From an uncultured Prevotellaceae bacterium (lineage in GTDB: Bacteria > Bacteroidota > Bacteroidia > Bacteroidales > Bacteroidaceae), in assembly GCA_900313845.1 (NCBI GenBank), contig OMTC01000055.1:1-8510 (forward strand): DNA of 8,510 bases, in the 5' to 3' direction. Each line of letters starts with the position of its first letter. The stretch's first letter is position 1. This document shows, one piece after another, positions 1 through 6,541 of the stretch. The translations under genes and the position numbers were made by a program. Below the pieces are notes generated by a model, which saw only the letters and a program-made list of their open reading frames with translations, was not told the DNA's origin and did not search any database.

Positions 1-1281
1 CGTACCGTTTTTCACCTCCCTCATATATCGCTCATCCACGGCATCGCGATAGAGCGAAGCACCTCCGTATGCCATCACCTGCGTGTATGCATTCTGGGCA
101 GAGTGAGTAGTGACGTCACCCGTAGGACAAGGTGCATCAAGCTTGATTTTCACACAATCCACGTCGGAAGAGTTCTTTACGTACGTCACGCCACTTCCAT
201 AATAGTGGTTAGGGTCAACACTGTATTTCTGTCCATTGATGGTGAAAACGCCAGAATCGTAGGTCACGCCTGTCCAGTCGTAATTGGCAGCCGCAGAACC
301 TGCCGCAGTGACATAATTGCCATTGATGTAGTAGCGACTGGTCAAACCAGTCAATGCTGCAGAAGTGGAATTATTACTCGCACCCACCGTCACTTTCGTT
401 ACTTGCTTGTCACTTGTTCGTGCAGGACCCGCCTTGTAGTAGTTGTTCACGATGTTGATGTATCCACCGCCAGGACCTCCGTAGCAACCCGAGTTACAGT
501 TGTAAATCAAGCAGTTGCGCATATCCACATTCTCTGCCTGCACAGCATTTTCCCAATTGTAGGTGCTGTAGTACGGATTGCTCTTGTAGATGTCTTTCAT
601 GTAACGAGCACCATTGAAACGAGGGGAACGATTGCTGACATGGGTGATGAGGTTATGATGGAAACTGGTCAGCTTGCCACCCCAAATGCCACCATAGCCG
701 TGAGCATCCTTCGAGTGTCCCGCATTGTTAAGACTCTCTCCCAAGGTACACCACTGCATCGTGAAGCAGTTCATGTCGTAGAACGAAGCCACCTCGTCGA
801 TACTCCAACTGAAGGAACAGTGGTCGAGAATCTGATTGCTGTATTCACGCGTCCAGATGGCATCGGCACCATCGTTCACATCCTTCACCTGACTTCTTCT
901 GCATCTGATAAAGCGGATAATGATGTTGTTGCCATTAGGCCTCACCGTGTAATATCGAAGCGTGATGCCAGGTTCTGGTGCTGTTTGTCCAGCAATGGTA
1001 GTGTTCTCCTGAATGGTGAGGTCAGCAACGAGGTCTATATAGCCACTCACATCAAACACAATCGTGCGAGGTCCCGACTGCTTCAAGCACCAGCGAAGCG
1101 AACCTCTGGTACTACCACTCGCATCGTCTGCCAAGGTCGTGACATGATACACATTTCCGCCGCGTCCACCCGTCGTTGTGTAGCGAGCATGACCTTCAGC
1201 ACCAGGAAAAGCAGGAGCCTGTGCCTGAGCCACAGTCCCCATGCATAAAAGGAATAAAAACAAATAATAGAAAGGTTTCAT
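1..1281 (-). CDS. Secreted pectate lyase, polysaccharide lyase family 1 (3' end beyond window)
   Basis: Read leftward from ATG at 1281-1279, the frame is open for 427 codons to the window edge, so the C-terminus is missing. It should cleave polygalacturonate by beta-elimination. Residues 1-20 form a signal peptide (hydrophobic core YYLFLFLLCMG, cleavage near AQA-Q); the Cys at 13 has Leu before it, so this is not a lipobox. The mature protein opens with FPGAEGHARY and GGRGGNVYHVT, as in Bacteroidetes PL1 enzymes. A parallel beta-helix core follows: NTTIAGQTAP (93-102), a probable Ca-binding segment with DVNDGAD (134-140), LDHCSFSWSIDE (152-163), GHSKDAHGYGGIWGGK (188-203), and HHNLITHVSNRSPRFNG (208-224), where R218 aligns with the catalytic Arg of PL1. 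A second region after about 285 is less conserved. The acyltransferase gene lies 44 bp upstream on the same strand, and I see no convincing promoter in that gap. Family call is firm; exact substrate is inferred. Confidence 0.93.
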   Translation of the reverse strand, partial: MKPFYYLFLFLLCMGTVAQAQAPAFPGAEGHARYTTTGGRGGNVYHVTTLADDASGSTRGSLRWCLKQSGPRTIVFDVSGYIDLVADLTIQENTTIAGQTAPEPGITLRYYTVRPNGNNIIIRFIRCRRSQVKDVNDGADAIWTREYSNQILDHCSFSWSIDEVASFYDMNCFTMQWCTLGESLNNAGHSKDAHGYGGIWGGKLTSFHHNLITHVSNRSPRFNGARYMKDIYKSNPYYSTYNWENAVQAENVDMRNCLIYNCNSGCYGGPGGGYINIVNNYYKAGPARTSDKQVTKVTVGASNNSTSAALTGLTSRYYINGNYVTAAGSAAANYDWTGVTYDSGVFTINGQKYSVDPNHYYGSGVTYVKNSSDVDCVKIKLDAPCPTGDVTTHSAQNAYTQVMAYGGASLYRDAVDERYMREVKNGT

Positions 1282-1325
1282 TTTAAATAAAGATTATAGA
1301 TGAAGAATTGTTATCTTTTAAGGCT

Positions 1326-2540
1326 TTAGCTTTTCCGTCCGGATGGTTTCCCTCCCCCTTGGGGGAGACGGAGGGGGCTGAGTATCTTATCGATGGCAAT
1401 GCAAAGGAAAAAGATGATGACTGCCACGAGCATCATCAGGAGAACTCCAAGCAGATTAGGGTATTTGGCATAGATAGGTGGGAAAAGATTGAGGTATTCA
1501 TCCCATAACAATGGATGCGCATGTATCAGATAAACTGCAAAAGCGGATGAGGATAGATAGTTGATGACCTTGCTCTGAAACTGTAGTTTCGAAAACATCA
1601 AAAGTACCACCAACGATGACACAACGATAAACGGACTGTTGTAATGCGCAAATATTCCAGCACAAGCATCGCCAATAGTATCACCTTTCCAACCGTAGGC
1701 AAGAAAAACGAACAAAGCGGTGATGGCAGCGATGAACAGGTATAACGCAAGCAATTTTGAGAATGAGAAGCGTGTCAGGGATTTAAAGGATTTAAAAGGA
1801 TTCTTGAAACTTGAACCTTTAGCTCGGCGTAGCCAAACTTGAACCTTTAGCTCGGCGTAGCCAAACTTGGAACCAGCACGGAGTGCTGTGAAGCGTGAAG
1901 CGATGCCATCTGGATGGCTGCTTTCGTTTTCGTCTTTCGTTTTTCGTCTTTCGTTATCGTTATCGTTTTCGTATATCTTCACATATCGTGCCAACAGATA
2001 CAAACCCATAAAGGACAAAGCGGAATAGCCGCCCGCAAATTCCTCCAAGCCAAAAATCCAACTGTAAACGAACTGGAAACCGAAGAAAACGAGCAACATC
2101 CATTGGAACTCACGCTTCGAACTATGTTCCACAAAAGTATTGAGTATGGGAGAAACAAGATAGAGCAAAAGATAGGAAACCACAAACCAATACTGCTTGC
2201 CAATTATCAGCATATCAGTCACATAGCCAATCTTGAAAGTAGTCTTTCCCAACAACAGGAAAGCACCCGTGATGATAATGGAATACGTAGCCACTTGCAG
2301 CATCAGTCGCACAAAGCTCTTCATCTTGGGACGAATGCCGAACCAACCCGAAATGAGCACATACACATTCACTGCCACAAGGCACAAATGTTCCACAAAT
2401 ATCCTGCCAAATGTCGTCATTGGTGCATTCTCCACGCTTTCCGCCGTAGGCAGACCGAAAGCTCCATAGTCCATGTGCATCACCAGAATCATCATCATAG
2501 CGACGAGTCTCAGCAATTCCATATTCGACTGACGTTCCAT
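1326..2540 (-). CDS. Membrane acyltransferase, acyltransferase-3 family, with repeat-derived insert and tail
   Basis: This 404-residue inner-membrane protein has about ten hydrophobic segments (roughly 9-23, 50-66, 78-97, 118-131, 147-163, 172-187, 262-281, 303-318, 330-342, 362-384). The N-terminus MERQSNMELLRLVAMMMILV-MH, with R11 and H22 in the first helix, and the late motif INYLSSSAFAVYLIHAHPL (326-344) are typical of acyltransferase-3 proteins, which move acetyl or other acyl groups onto cell-envelope or exported glycans; the acceptor cannot be told here. Residues 191-260 are a charged, low-complexity stretch encoded by short DNA repeats (1779-1970), and residues 388-404 come from a G/C-rich repeat. 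Without them the protein would be near 320 residues, closer to the family size as I recall it. The start is supported by a consensus promoter 49 bp upstream. It is the upstream partner of the pectate lyase. A repeat-damaged but still open gene is also possible. Confidence 0.86.
   Translation of the reverse strand: MERQSNMELLRLVAMMMILVMHMDYGAFGLPTAESVENAPMTTFGRIFVEHLCLVAVNVYVLISGWFGIRPKMKSFVRLMLQVATYSIIITGAFLLLGKTTFKIGYVTDMLIIGKQYWFVVSYLLLYLVSPILNTFVEHSSKREFQWMLLVFFGFQFVYSWIFGLEEFAGGYSALSFMGLYLLARYVKIYENDNDNERRKTKDENESSHPDGIASRFTALRAGSKFGYAELKVQVWLRRAKGSSFKNPFKSFKSLTRFSFSKLLALYLFIAAITALFVFLAYGWKGDTIGDACAGIFAHYNSPFIVVSSLVVLLMFSKLQFQSKVINYLSSSAFAVYLIHAHPLLWDEYLNLFPPIYAKYPNLLGVLLMMLVAVIIFFLCIAIDKILSPLRLPQGGGKPSGRKS
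1347..1379 (-). repeat. G/C-rich repeat, copy A, inside the acyltransferase 3' end
   Basis: Read on the minus strand this 33-bp block matches the block at 2836-2868 at 28 of 33 positions. It contains a hairpin with arms TCCCCC (1353-1358) and GGGGGA (1361-1366). It encodes the start of the acyltransferase tail SPLRLPQGGGK. No T-tract follows the hairpin in the direction of transcription, so it does not look like a terminator. Confidence 0.8.
1779..1797. repeat. 9-bp tandem repeat in the acyltransferase insert
   Basis: The unit GGATTTAAA occurs at 1779-1787 and again at 1788-1796, then a further GGATT begins at 1798. On the coding strand it gives the alternating KNPFKSFKS residues. The unit is a multiple of three, so copy changes here would keep the frame. 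Confidence 0.75.
1807..1869. repeat. 28-bp tandem repeat, 2.25 perfect copies, within coding sequence
   Basis: Bases 1807-1869 repeat exactly with a period of 28. Each unit contains CTTTAGCTCGGCGTAGCC. Because 28 is not a multiple of three, the acyltransferase reads the two copies in different frames: the first gives KFGYAELKVQ and the second gives VWLRRAKGSS. Removing one copy would lead to TGA just past the repeat, and adding one would lead to TAA inside the third copy. Only the present two-copy state gives full length among one, two and three copies. Confidence 0.9.
1874..1918. repeat. Two small inverted repeats and a 7-bp direct repeat
   Basis: CAGCAC (1874-1879) pairs with GTGCTG (1883-1888) across GGA. 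GTGAAGC occurs twice in tandem (1888-1894 and 1895-1901). GCCATC (1905-1910) pairs with GATGGC (1913-1918) across TG. All lie in the acyltransferase insert, next to the 28-bp repeat, and look like debris of short palindromic elements. Confidence 0.7.
1921..1970. repeat. Low-complexity TCGTCTTTCG tract with 14-bp and 6-bp tandem repeats
   Basis: TTTTCGTCTTTCGT is perfectly duplicated at 1927-1940 and 1941-1954, and GTTATC is repeated twice at 1953-1964. On the acyltransferase strand this tract encodes ENDNDNERRKTKDENESS (191-208). The 14-bp unit is also frame-breaking, so this is a second possible slippage site in the same gene. Confidence 0.8.
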
Positions 2541-2588
2541 AGACTATTTTGTTTCCGAATGAACCAGCATCACCTCATTTTTGGCATG

Positions 2589-2619
2589 CAAAAATACAGA
2601 ACAATCTCCAATTACCAAA
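2589..2619 (-). promoter_or_regulatory. Consensus Bacteroidetes promoter for the acyltransferase
   Basis: On the minus strand TTTG (2619-2616) is followed by exactly 19 bases and then TATTTTTG (2596-2589), an exact match to the -33 TTTG / -7 TAnnTTTG pattern of Bacteroidetes. Transcription should start near 2582, leaving a leader of about 40 bases before the ATG at 2540. It would also serve the pectate lyase if the two genes are cotranscribed. Confidence 0.75.
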
Positions 2620-2770
2620 ATTTTGAGACGTCAAATATTGTTCTGAACCCACATTGCTGCTGTGTTGATTGTTTCTCGAAAATCGCATGCCGTGTGGGCA
2701 AAAGAGTTCCATCTACCTTTCCAAAAAAGGTAATTTATTGAAGCCCCCAATCATTTTTTGTCTGGTTTAT

Positions 2771-2800
2771 TTTGTTTTTCCTAATTATTTTGTACTTTTG
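2771..2800 (+). promoter_or_regulatory. Consensus-like rightward promoter without an adjacent gene
   Basis: TTTG (2771-2774), an 18-base spacer, and TACTTTTG (2793-2800) match the Bacteroidetes promoter pattern. The nearest rightward gene, susC, starts about 540 bases downstream, and repeats follow immediately. It may drive a long susC leader or a small RNA, or be left over from a lost gene. Confidence 0.55.
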
Positions 2801-2835
2801 CAAATGTCTTCGGTTGTTCATCCAGAAGCTCTCGA

Positions 2836-2868
2836 AGCCCCCTCCAGCTCCCCCGAGGGGAAGGGAAG
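2836..2868 (+). repeat. G/C-rich repeat, copy B, intergenic
   Basis: This block has the same sequence as copy A at 1347-1379 at 28 of 33 positions, in opposite orientation. It begins AGCCCCCTCC and includes CTCCCCCGAGGGGAAGGG, which can form a small hairpin. It lies just after the consensus-like promoter at 2771-2800. Confidence 0.8.
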
Positions 2869-2909
2869 TGAAAAATGAAAAATACCTTCCAGATGGTAAG
2901 CCTAAGACC

Positions 2910-2936
2910 TGAGACCTTTGACTTGAGACCTTTGAC
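2910..2936. repeat. 14-bp-period tandem repeat
   Basis: TGAGACCTTTGAC occurs at 2910-2922 and 2924-2936, one base apart, with a related AGACC just before and GACC remnants after. It is simple intergenic repeat DNA of the same style as the tracts inside the acyltransferase gene. Confidence 0.75.
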
Positions 2937-3077
2937 CCTTGGTCTGAAGGATATGAATGGGAAAAGCTAATACTATTTTTCAGATTTAAGGGTGTCTGAC
3001 TCTTTTCGGACCAAACTGCGACCTTGGGAATGAGAATAGAGAGTATAGGACTTCATCATGTTATATATATAATAATG

Positions 3078-3150
3078 GTGTGGACTGACGTATCATCTAT
3101 TCTTTGGTTGTCGCAGACCATGTTCGAAGATGAATACGTTTCGTCCACAC
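3078..3150. repeat. 73-bp imperfect inverted repeat (long hairpin) in the susC upstream region
   Basis: Three perfect arm segments stack in order: GTGTGGAC (3078-3085) with GTCCACAC (3143-3150), ACGTA (3088-3092) with TACGT (3135-3139), and TCATCT (3093-3098) with AGATGA (3128-3133). These give 19 pairs broken only by a TG/TTC internal loop and one bulged A. TGGT (3105-3108) and ACCA (3117-3120) can add an inner stem. TTTTGTTT follows on the plus strand, so a weak terminator or attenuator is possible; a decayed mobile palindrome or a structured RNA are alternatives. Confidence 0.75.
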
Positions 3151-3216
3151 TTTTGTTTCCTGATGCAAATTTAGGACAAAGGGCGTGGTTCTAATGACAG
3201 GAATCATTCATTCCCT

Positions 3217-3247
3217 CGCAAAAATGTTACTTTGCAACATATTTGCG
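3217..3247. promoter_or_regulatory. Operator-like dyad upstream of susC
   Basis: CGCAAAAATGTT (3217-3228) and AACATATTTGCG (3236-3247) are inverted copies matching at 11 of 12 positions, separated by seven bases. The centre is about 73 bases before the start site predicted from the TAACTTTG element, and 117 bases before the susC ATG. This spacing suits a dimeric activator. The regulator is not in the window. Confidence 0.5.
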
Positions 3248-3290
3248 TACCGATGAACGATAAATGACAGAGCAACACGTTATTTAATCA

Positions 3291-3298
3291 TAACTTTG
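3291..3298 (+). promoter_or_regulatory. Probable -7 element of the susC promoter
   Basis: TAACTTTG matches TAnnTTTG exactly and would give a start near 3305 and a leader of about 45 bases. No TTTG lies 18-21 bases upstream, as might be expected for a promoter that needs an activator. The start is preceded by an A-rich leader (CAAAAAACAATCAAGCAA) rather than a Shine-Dalgarno site. Confidence 0.5.
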
Positions 3299-3348
3299 AA
3301 TCGAATTTTCCAAACACTAGTACTAACCTACAAAAAACAATCAAGCAA

Positions 3349-6300
3349 ATGAGACATCTAAAAAGATTGCTTCTGAGCGCAATGCTCGTCTTTGCGGGTA
3401 CTTTATTGTACGCGCAAACGGAAATCTCTGGCACTGTGGTTGATGAGTTCGGCGAAGGACTCCCCGGAACAACGGTGGTGGAGAAGGGCACATCGAACGG
3501 TACGGTAACGGACCTCGATGGCAAATTCACTCTCAAAGTAGCCCCTGGAACGACGCTTGTCATTTCCTTCATCGGCTTCGACAAACTGGAAGTACCTGCC
3601 CAGCAGGGCATGAAGGTGACACTGAAAGAGAACACCTCGGAATTGTCGGAAATCGTGGTGGTGGGTTACCAAACCCAGCGTAAGGCAGACTTGACGGGTG
3701 CAGTGTCGGTTGTGAAGACCGACGAACTGAAGACCGCTGCCAACACCGACCCTATGCGTGCCTTGCAAGGTAAGGTGCCAGGCATGACCATCACATCCAA
3801 TGGTTCGCCTTCAGGCACAGGTACGGTCCGCATCCGTGGTATCGGTTCGTTCAACTCCTCACAAGACCCTCTTTTCATCATTGATGGCGTACCAACGACT
3901 GCAACGCTCAACTCCCTCAACATGAACGACATTGAGTCGATGCAGGTATTGAAGGATGCTGCCTCCGCTTCTATCTACGGTTCCCGTGCTGCCAATGGTG
4001 TGATTATCATCACTACTCGCAAGGGCAAGAAGGGCGACAAGGTGAAAATAGATTTCTCTGCCAATGCCACAGCTCAGTTCTATAGCAGCCAGTCGATGAT
4101 GAAGCTGTCGAACTCCGCTGAATATGCGAGGGCGATGGCTCAAGCTGCCATGAACGACGGATTAGATCCTGAGCAGTATGCCAACAACTACGGTCTGACT
4201 TTGCATGCCGACAAGGGCACAAACATCCAAGCGTATGACCCTGCCACAGGACAGATGCGCGACTTCGTAGTCAACGGTAGATACAATGGTTATCTCAACG
4301 ACAAGAAGACCATGCGTTACAGTGACACCGACTGGTTGGATAATATCTCGCGCACGGGATTCCTTCAGAGTTATGACCTCTCCCTGAGCAATGCCACAGA
4401 GCGCAGCACCTTGTTGATGTCCTTGGGATACAAAAACAATCAGGGTATTCTGAAGCACACTAACTTCGAGAACATCGCTGGACGTGTGAACAGTTCGTTC
4501 AAGGTGAACAAGCTGATTACCGTGGGTGAGAACCTGACCATCACCTATACGAACCAAGTGGATTGCGCACCAATGGAAAACGCCCTCAAGATGGCGCCTA
4601 CATTGCCAGTCTATGAAGAGGACAACACCACTTTCTCCGGTCCTGTCGGCGGTATGAGTGACCGTCAGAACCCTTTGCGCGAACTGAAGCACAACCGCGA
4701 CAACGCATTGAAAGTGTGGCGTATTTTCGGTAATGGCTACATCGACATCAACCCATTGAAGGGTTTGGTGCTCCGTTCGAACTTCGGTATCGACTACGAT
4801 GCAGCATTCATACATTCCGTCACTTATACTTGGCATTCCGACGTGGTGAACAACGACACACCTTCCACCACGGTTTCTCAAGCTAACGACATGAAATGGA
4901 CATGGTCGAACACTGCCACATACAACTTCAACATTGGCGTTGAGCATACTTTCGACCTTCTTGCCGGTATCGAGCTCTACAGTCAGACACGCGACGACTT
5001 CAACAGCTATGCCCAGATGTTCGACATAGAGAAATACAAATACATGTGGCCTAATGCAGCAACTGGCACACAACGCGCCAGTGGTATTGAGGAAGGTTAT
5101 CATCTCGTTTCCTTCTTCGGCAAAGTCAACTACAACTGGAAAGACCTCCTTCTTGCTTCGTTCACGATTCGTCGAGATGGTAGTAGCCGCTTTGGTGAAA
5201 ACAACCGCTACGGTACATTCCCTGCATTCACATTGGGTTACCGTCTTTCGCAGCACCTCAACCAAGAATGGCTCGACGACTTGAAGGTTCGCGTTTCTTG
5301 GGGACAGACTGGTAACCAAGCTATCTCCAACTATGCACGCTATGGTCTTTACGCCGCTACATACGGTGGTGGTCGTAACGAATCGACTGCCTACGACCTT
5401 GCACTCCAAGGTTCGGGTGTGTTCCCTTCAGGTTATCGTGCTACTCAGGCTCAGAACAACAACTTGAAGTGGGAAACCACAGAACAGTGGAACGGTGGTC
5501 TCGACTTCACCTTGCTGAACGGTTCCATCTACGGTACATACGATGTGTATGTCAAGAAAGTGAAAGACATGCTTATCAACCCTGCTTACTTAGGTTCGAT
5601 GGGTGAGGGTGGCGCATCTTGGCTCAATGGTCCAAGTCTGAAGAACTGGGGTATGGAATTCGCCCTTGGCTATCGCCACACCACTGATTATGGTTTCCGT
5701 TACAACGTGAACGGTAACCTCGACTTCTACCGCTCGAAAGTGACTTATCTGCCTGAAACAACCACTGGTTCCTACGTACATACATCGAAGGAGAACCTTG
5801 TGGAGTCGAAGCGCCCATACGGCAGCATCGTAGGTTATGTGGTGGATGGTTTGTTCCAGAACCGTGAAGAGGTGCTGGCAAGCGGACAGGAGAACGCTCG
5901 TGTGGGTGGTCTGAAATATGCCGACCTCGATGGCAACGGTGTCATCAACGAGCACGACCAGACATGGATTTTCAACCCAGTGCCTAACTTCTCTTGGGGC
6001 TTGAACGTTGAATTGAGTTACAAGGAGTTCGACTTTACCATGTTCTGGCAAGGAGTGGCTGGCCAAGACGTTTACAACAACCAGAAGTTCCAAACCGACT
6101 TCTATTCCATCACCGACGCTGGTTCCAACAAGGGTAACCGTATGCTGGGCGCTTGGACCACAGCCAACACTGGAAGCAGCATCCCTGCGTTAACCACCAA
6201 CAACACTGGCAATGAAGGAAGAGCCTCCACATACTTCGTTGAGAATGGTTCATACGCCAAGTTGCGTCAGATTCAGATTGGCTACAACCTGTCCAGCAAG

Positions 6301-6462
6301 ATACTTGAAAGATTCAAGATGAGTAGCGCACGCTTCTACCTCTCCGGACAGAACCTGCTTACCATCAAGAGCAGCTCACTCACTTGCAGCGACCCTGAGA
6401 ACCCTAACTGGGCTTATCCTAACACCACCTCCATCTCATTTGGACTTCAATTAGGATTCTGA
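3349..6462 (+). CDS. SusC-like TonB-dependent outer-membrane glycan transporter
   Basis: This 1037-residue protein should form the outer-membrane channel that imports oligosaccharides with TonB energy. Residues 1-22 are a signal peptide (LLLSAMLVFAGTLLYA-Q). A carboxypeptidase-regulatory-like domain follows (about 25-95, ISGTVVDEFGEGLPGTTV), then a TonB-box-like stretch EIVVVGYQTQ (101-110), the plug domain (about 113-228: ALQGKVPGMTITS, VRIRGIGSFN, DPLFIIDGVP, SIYGSRAANGVIIITTRKG), and a 22-strand-type barrel ending in a terminal Phe (SFGLQLGF). An EF-hand-like loop D-x-D-x-N-x-V-x-N-x-x-D is at 859-870, which is common in SusC proteins. Length is normal for the family. It is the first gene of the rightward unit, 79 bases before the susD start. 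Substrate is not readable from sequence; the nearby PL1 lyase suggests pectin fragments. Confidence 0.97.
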   Translation: MRHLKRLLLSAMLVFAGTLLYAQTEISGTVVDEFGEGLPGTTVVEKGTSNGTVTDLDGKFTLKVAPGTTLVISFIGFDKLEVPAQQGMKVTLKENTSELSEIVVVGYQTQRKADLTGAVSVVKTDELKTAANTDPMRALQGKVPGMTITSNGSPSGTGTVRIRGIGSFNSSQDPLFIIDGVPTTATLNSLNMNDIESMQVLKDAASASIYGSRAANGVIIITTRKGKKGDKVKIDFSANATAQFYSSQSMMKLSNSAEYARAMAQAAMNDGLDPEQYANNYGLTLHADKGTNIQAYDPATGQMRDFVVNGRYNGYLNDKKTMRYSDTDWLDNISRTGFLQSYDLSLSNATERSTLLMSLGYKNNQGILKHTNFENIAGRVNSSFKVNKLITVGENLTITYTNQVDCAPMENALKMAPTLPVYEEDNTTFSGPVGGMSDRQNPLRELKHNRDNALKVWRIFGNGYIDINPLKGLVLRSNFGIDYDAAFIHSVTYTWHSDVVNNDTPSTTVSQANDMKWTWSNTATYNFNIGVEHTFDLLAGIELYSQTRDDFNSYAQMFDIEKYKYMWPNAATGTQRASGIEEGYHLVSFFGKVNYNWKDLLLASFTIRRDGSSRFGENNRYGTFPAFTLGYRLSQHLNQEWLDDLKVRVSWGQTGNQAISNYARYGLYAATYGGGRNESTAYDLALQGSGVFPSGYRATQAQNNNLKWETTEQWNGGLDFTLLNGSIYGTYDVYVKKVKDMLINPAYLGSMGEGGASWLNGPSLKNWGMEFALGYRHTTDYGFRYNVNGNLDFYRSKVTYLPETTTGSYVHTSKENLVESKRPYGSIVGYVVDGLFQNREEVLASGQENARVGGLKYADLDGNGVINEHDQTWIFNPVPNFSWGLNVELSYKEFDFTMFWQGVAGQDVYNNQKFQTDFYSITDAGSNKGNRMLGAWTTANTGSSIPALTTNNTGNEGRASTYFVENGSYAKLRQIQIGYNLSSKILERFKMSSARFYLSGQNLLTIKSSSLTCSDPENPNWAYPNTTSISFGLQLGF

Positions 6463-6541
6463 GAACGCTAAGGATATCGATGATATGAAAAGCCTATCTA
6501 CGAATTATAAACGAAACATTCATAAAAAACAACGAGATATT

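Larger units (their letters stand above)
2541..3348. other. Divergent intergenic region between the acyltransferase and susC
   Basis: About 800 bp with no convincing gene. From left to right it holds the acyltransferase promoter, a rightward consensus promoter, a G/C-rich repeat, a 14-bp tandem repeat, an A/T palindrome TTATATATATAA (3061-3072), a long imperfect inverted repeat, a dyad, and a likely susC promoter. The 8-mer AATGACAG occurs at 3193-3200 and 3263-3270, 70 bp apart. Stretches 2620-2770 and 2951-3060 show nothing I can name. Confidence 0.8.

Noticed and set aside
103..1248. Long plus-strand open frame of 381 codons
   Set aside because: It is antisense to the pectate lyase, which has clear family motifs and a signal peptide; the plus-strand translation has no recognisable domain.
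1353..1366. G/C hairpin as a transcription terminator between the acyltransferase and pectate lyase
   Set aside because: It lies inside the coding region and is followed on the minus strand by GGGAAACC rather than a T-tract.
1779..1970. CRISPR-like repeat array
   Set aside because: The repeats are contiguous tandem units without spacers, and there are no cas genes.
1914..2741. Plus-strand open frame of 275 codons
   Set aside because: It is antisense to the acyltransferase and its composition (many His, Gln, Ser) is typical of a shadow frame.
1347..2868. Insertion sequence or composite element bounded by the two inverted G/C-rich repeats
   Set aside because: No transposase is encoded between them, and no target-site duplication is visible; the copies also differ at 5 of 33 positions.
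2669..2878. Small plus-strand open frame of 69 codons, or a 24-codon version starting at 2804
   Set aside because: The longer form crosses a promoter, and the shorter form would start upstream of the expected transcription start; most of it is the G/C-rich repeat.
4162..5409. Minus-strand open frame of 415 codons inside susC
   Set aside because: The susC reading is unambiguous across this interval; the antisense translation shows no family motifs and no promoter or start context.
6485..6541. Upstream start for the susD gene adding 19 residues
   Set aside because: The extension puts an unusually long polar basic segment before the lipoprotein signal; the ATG at 6542 gives a standard signal with Cys25.
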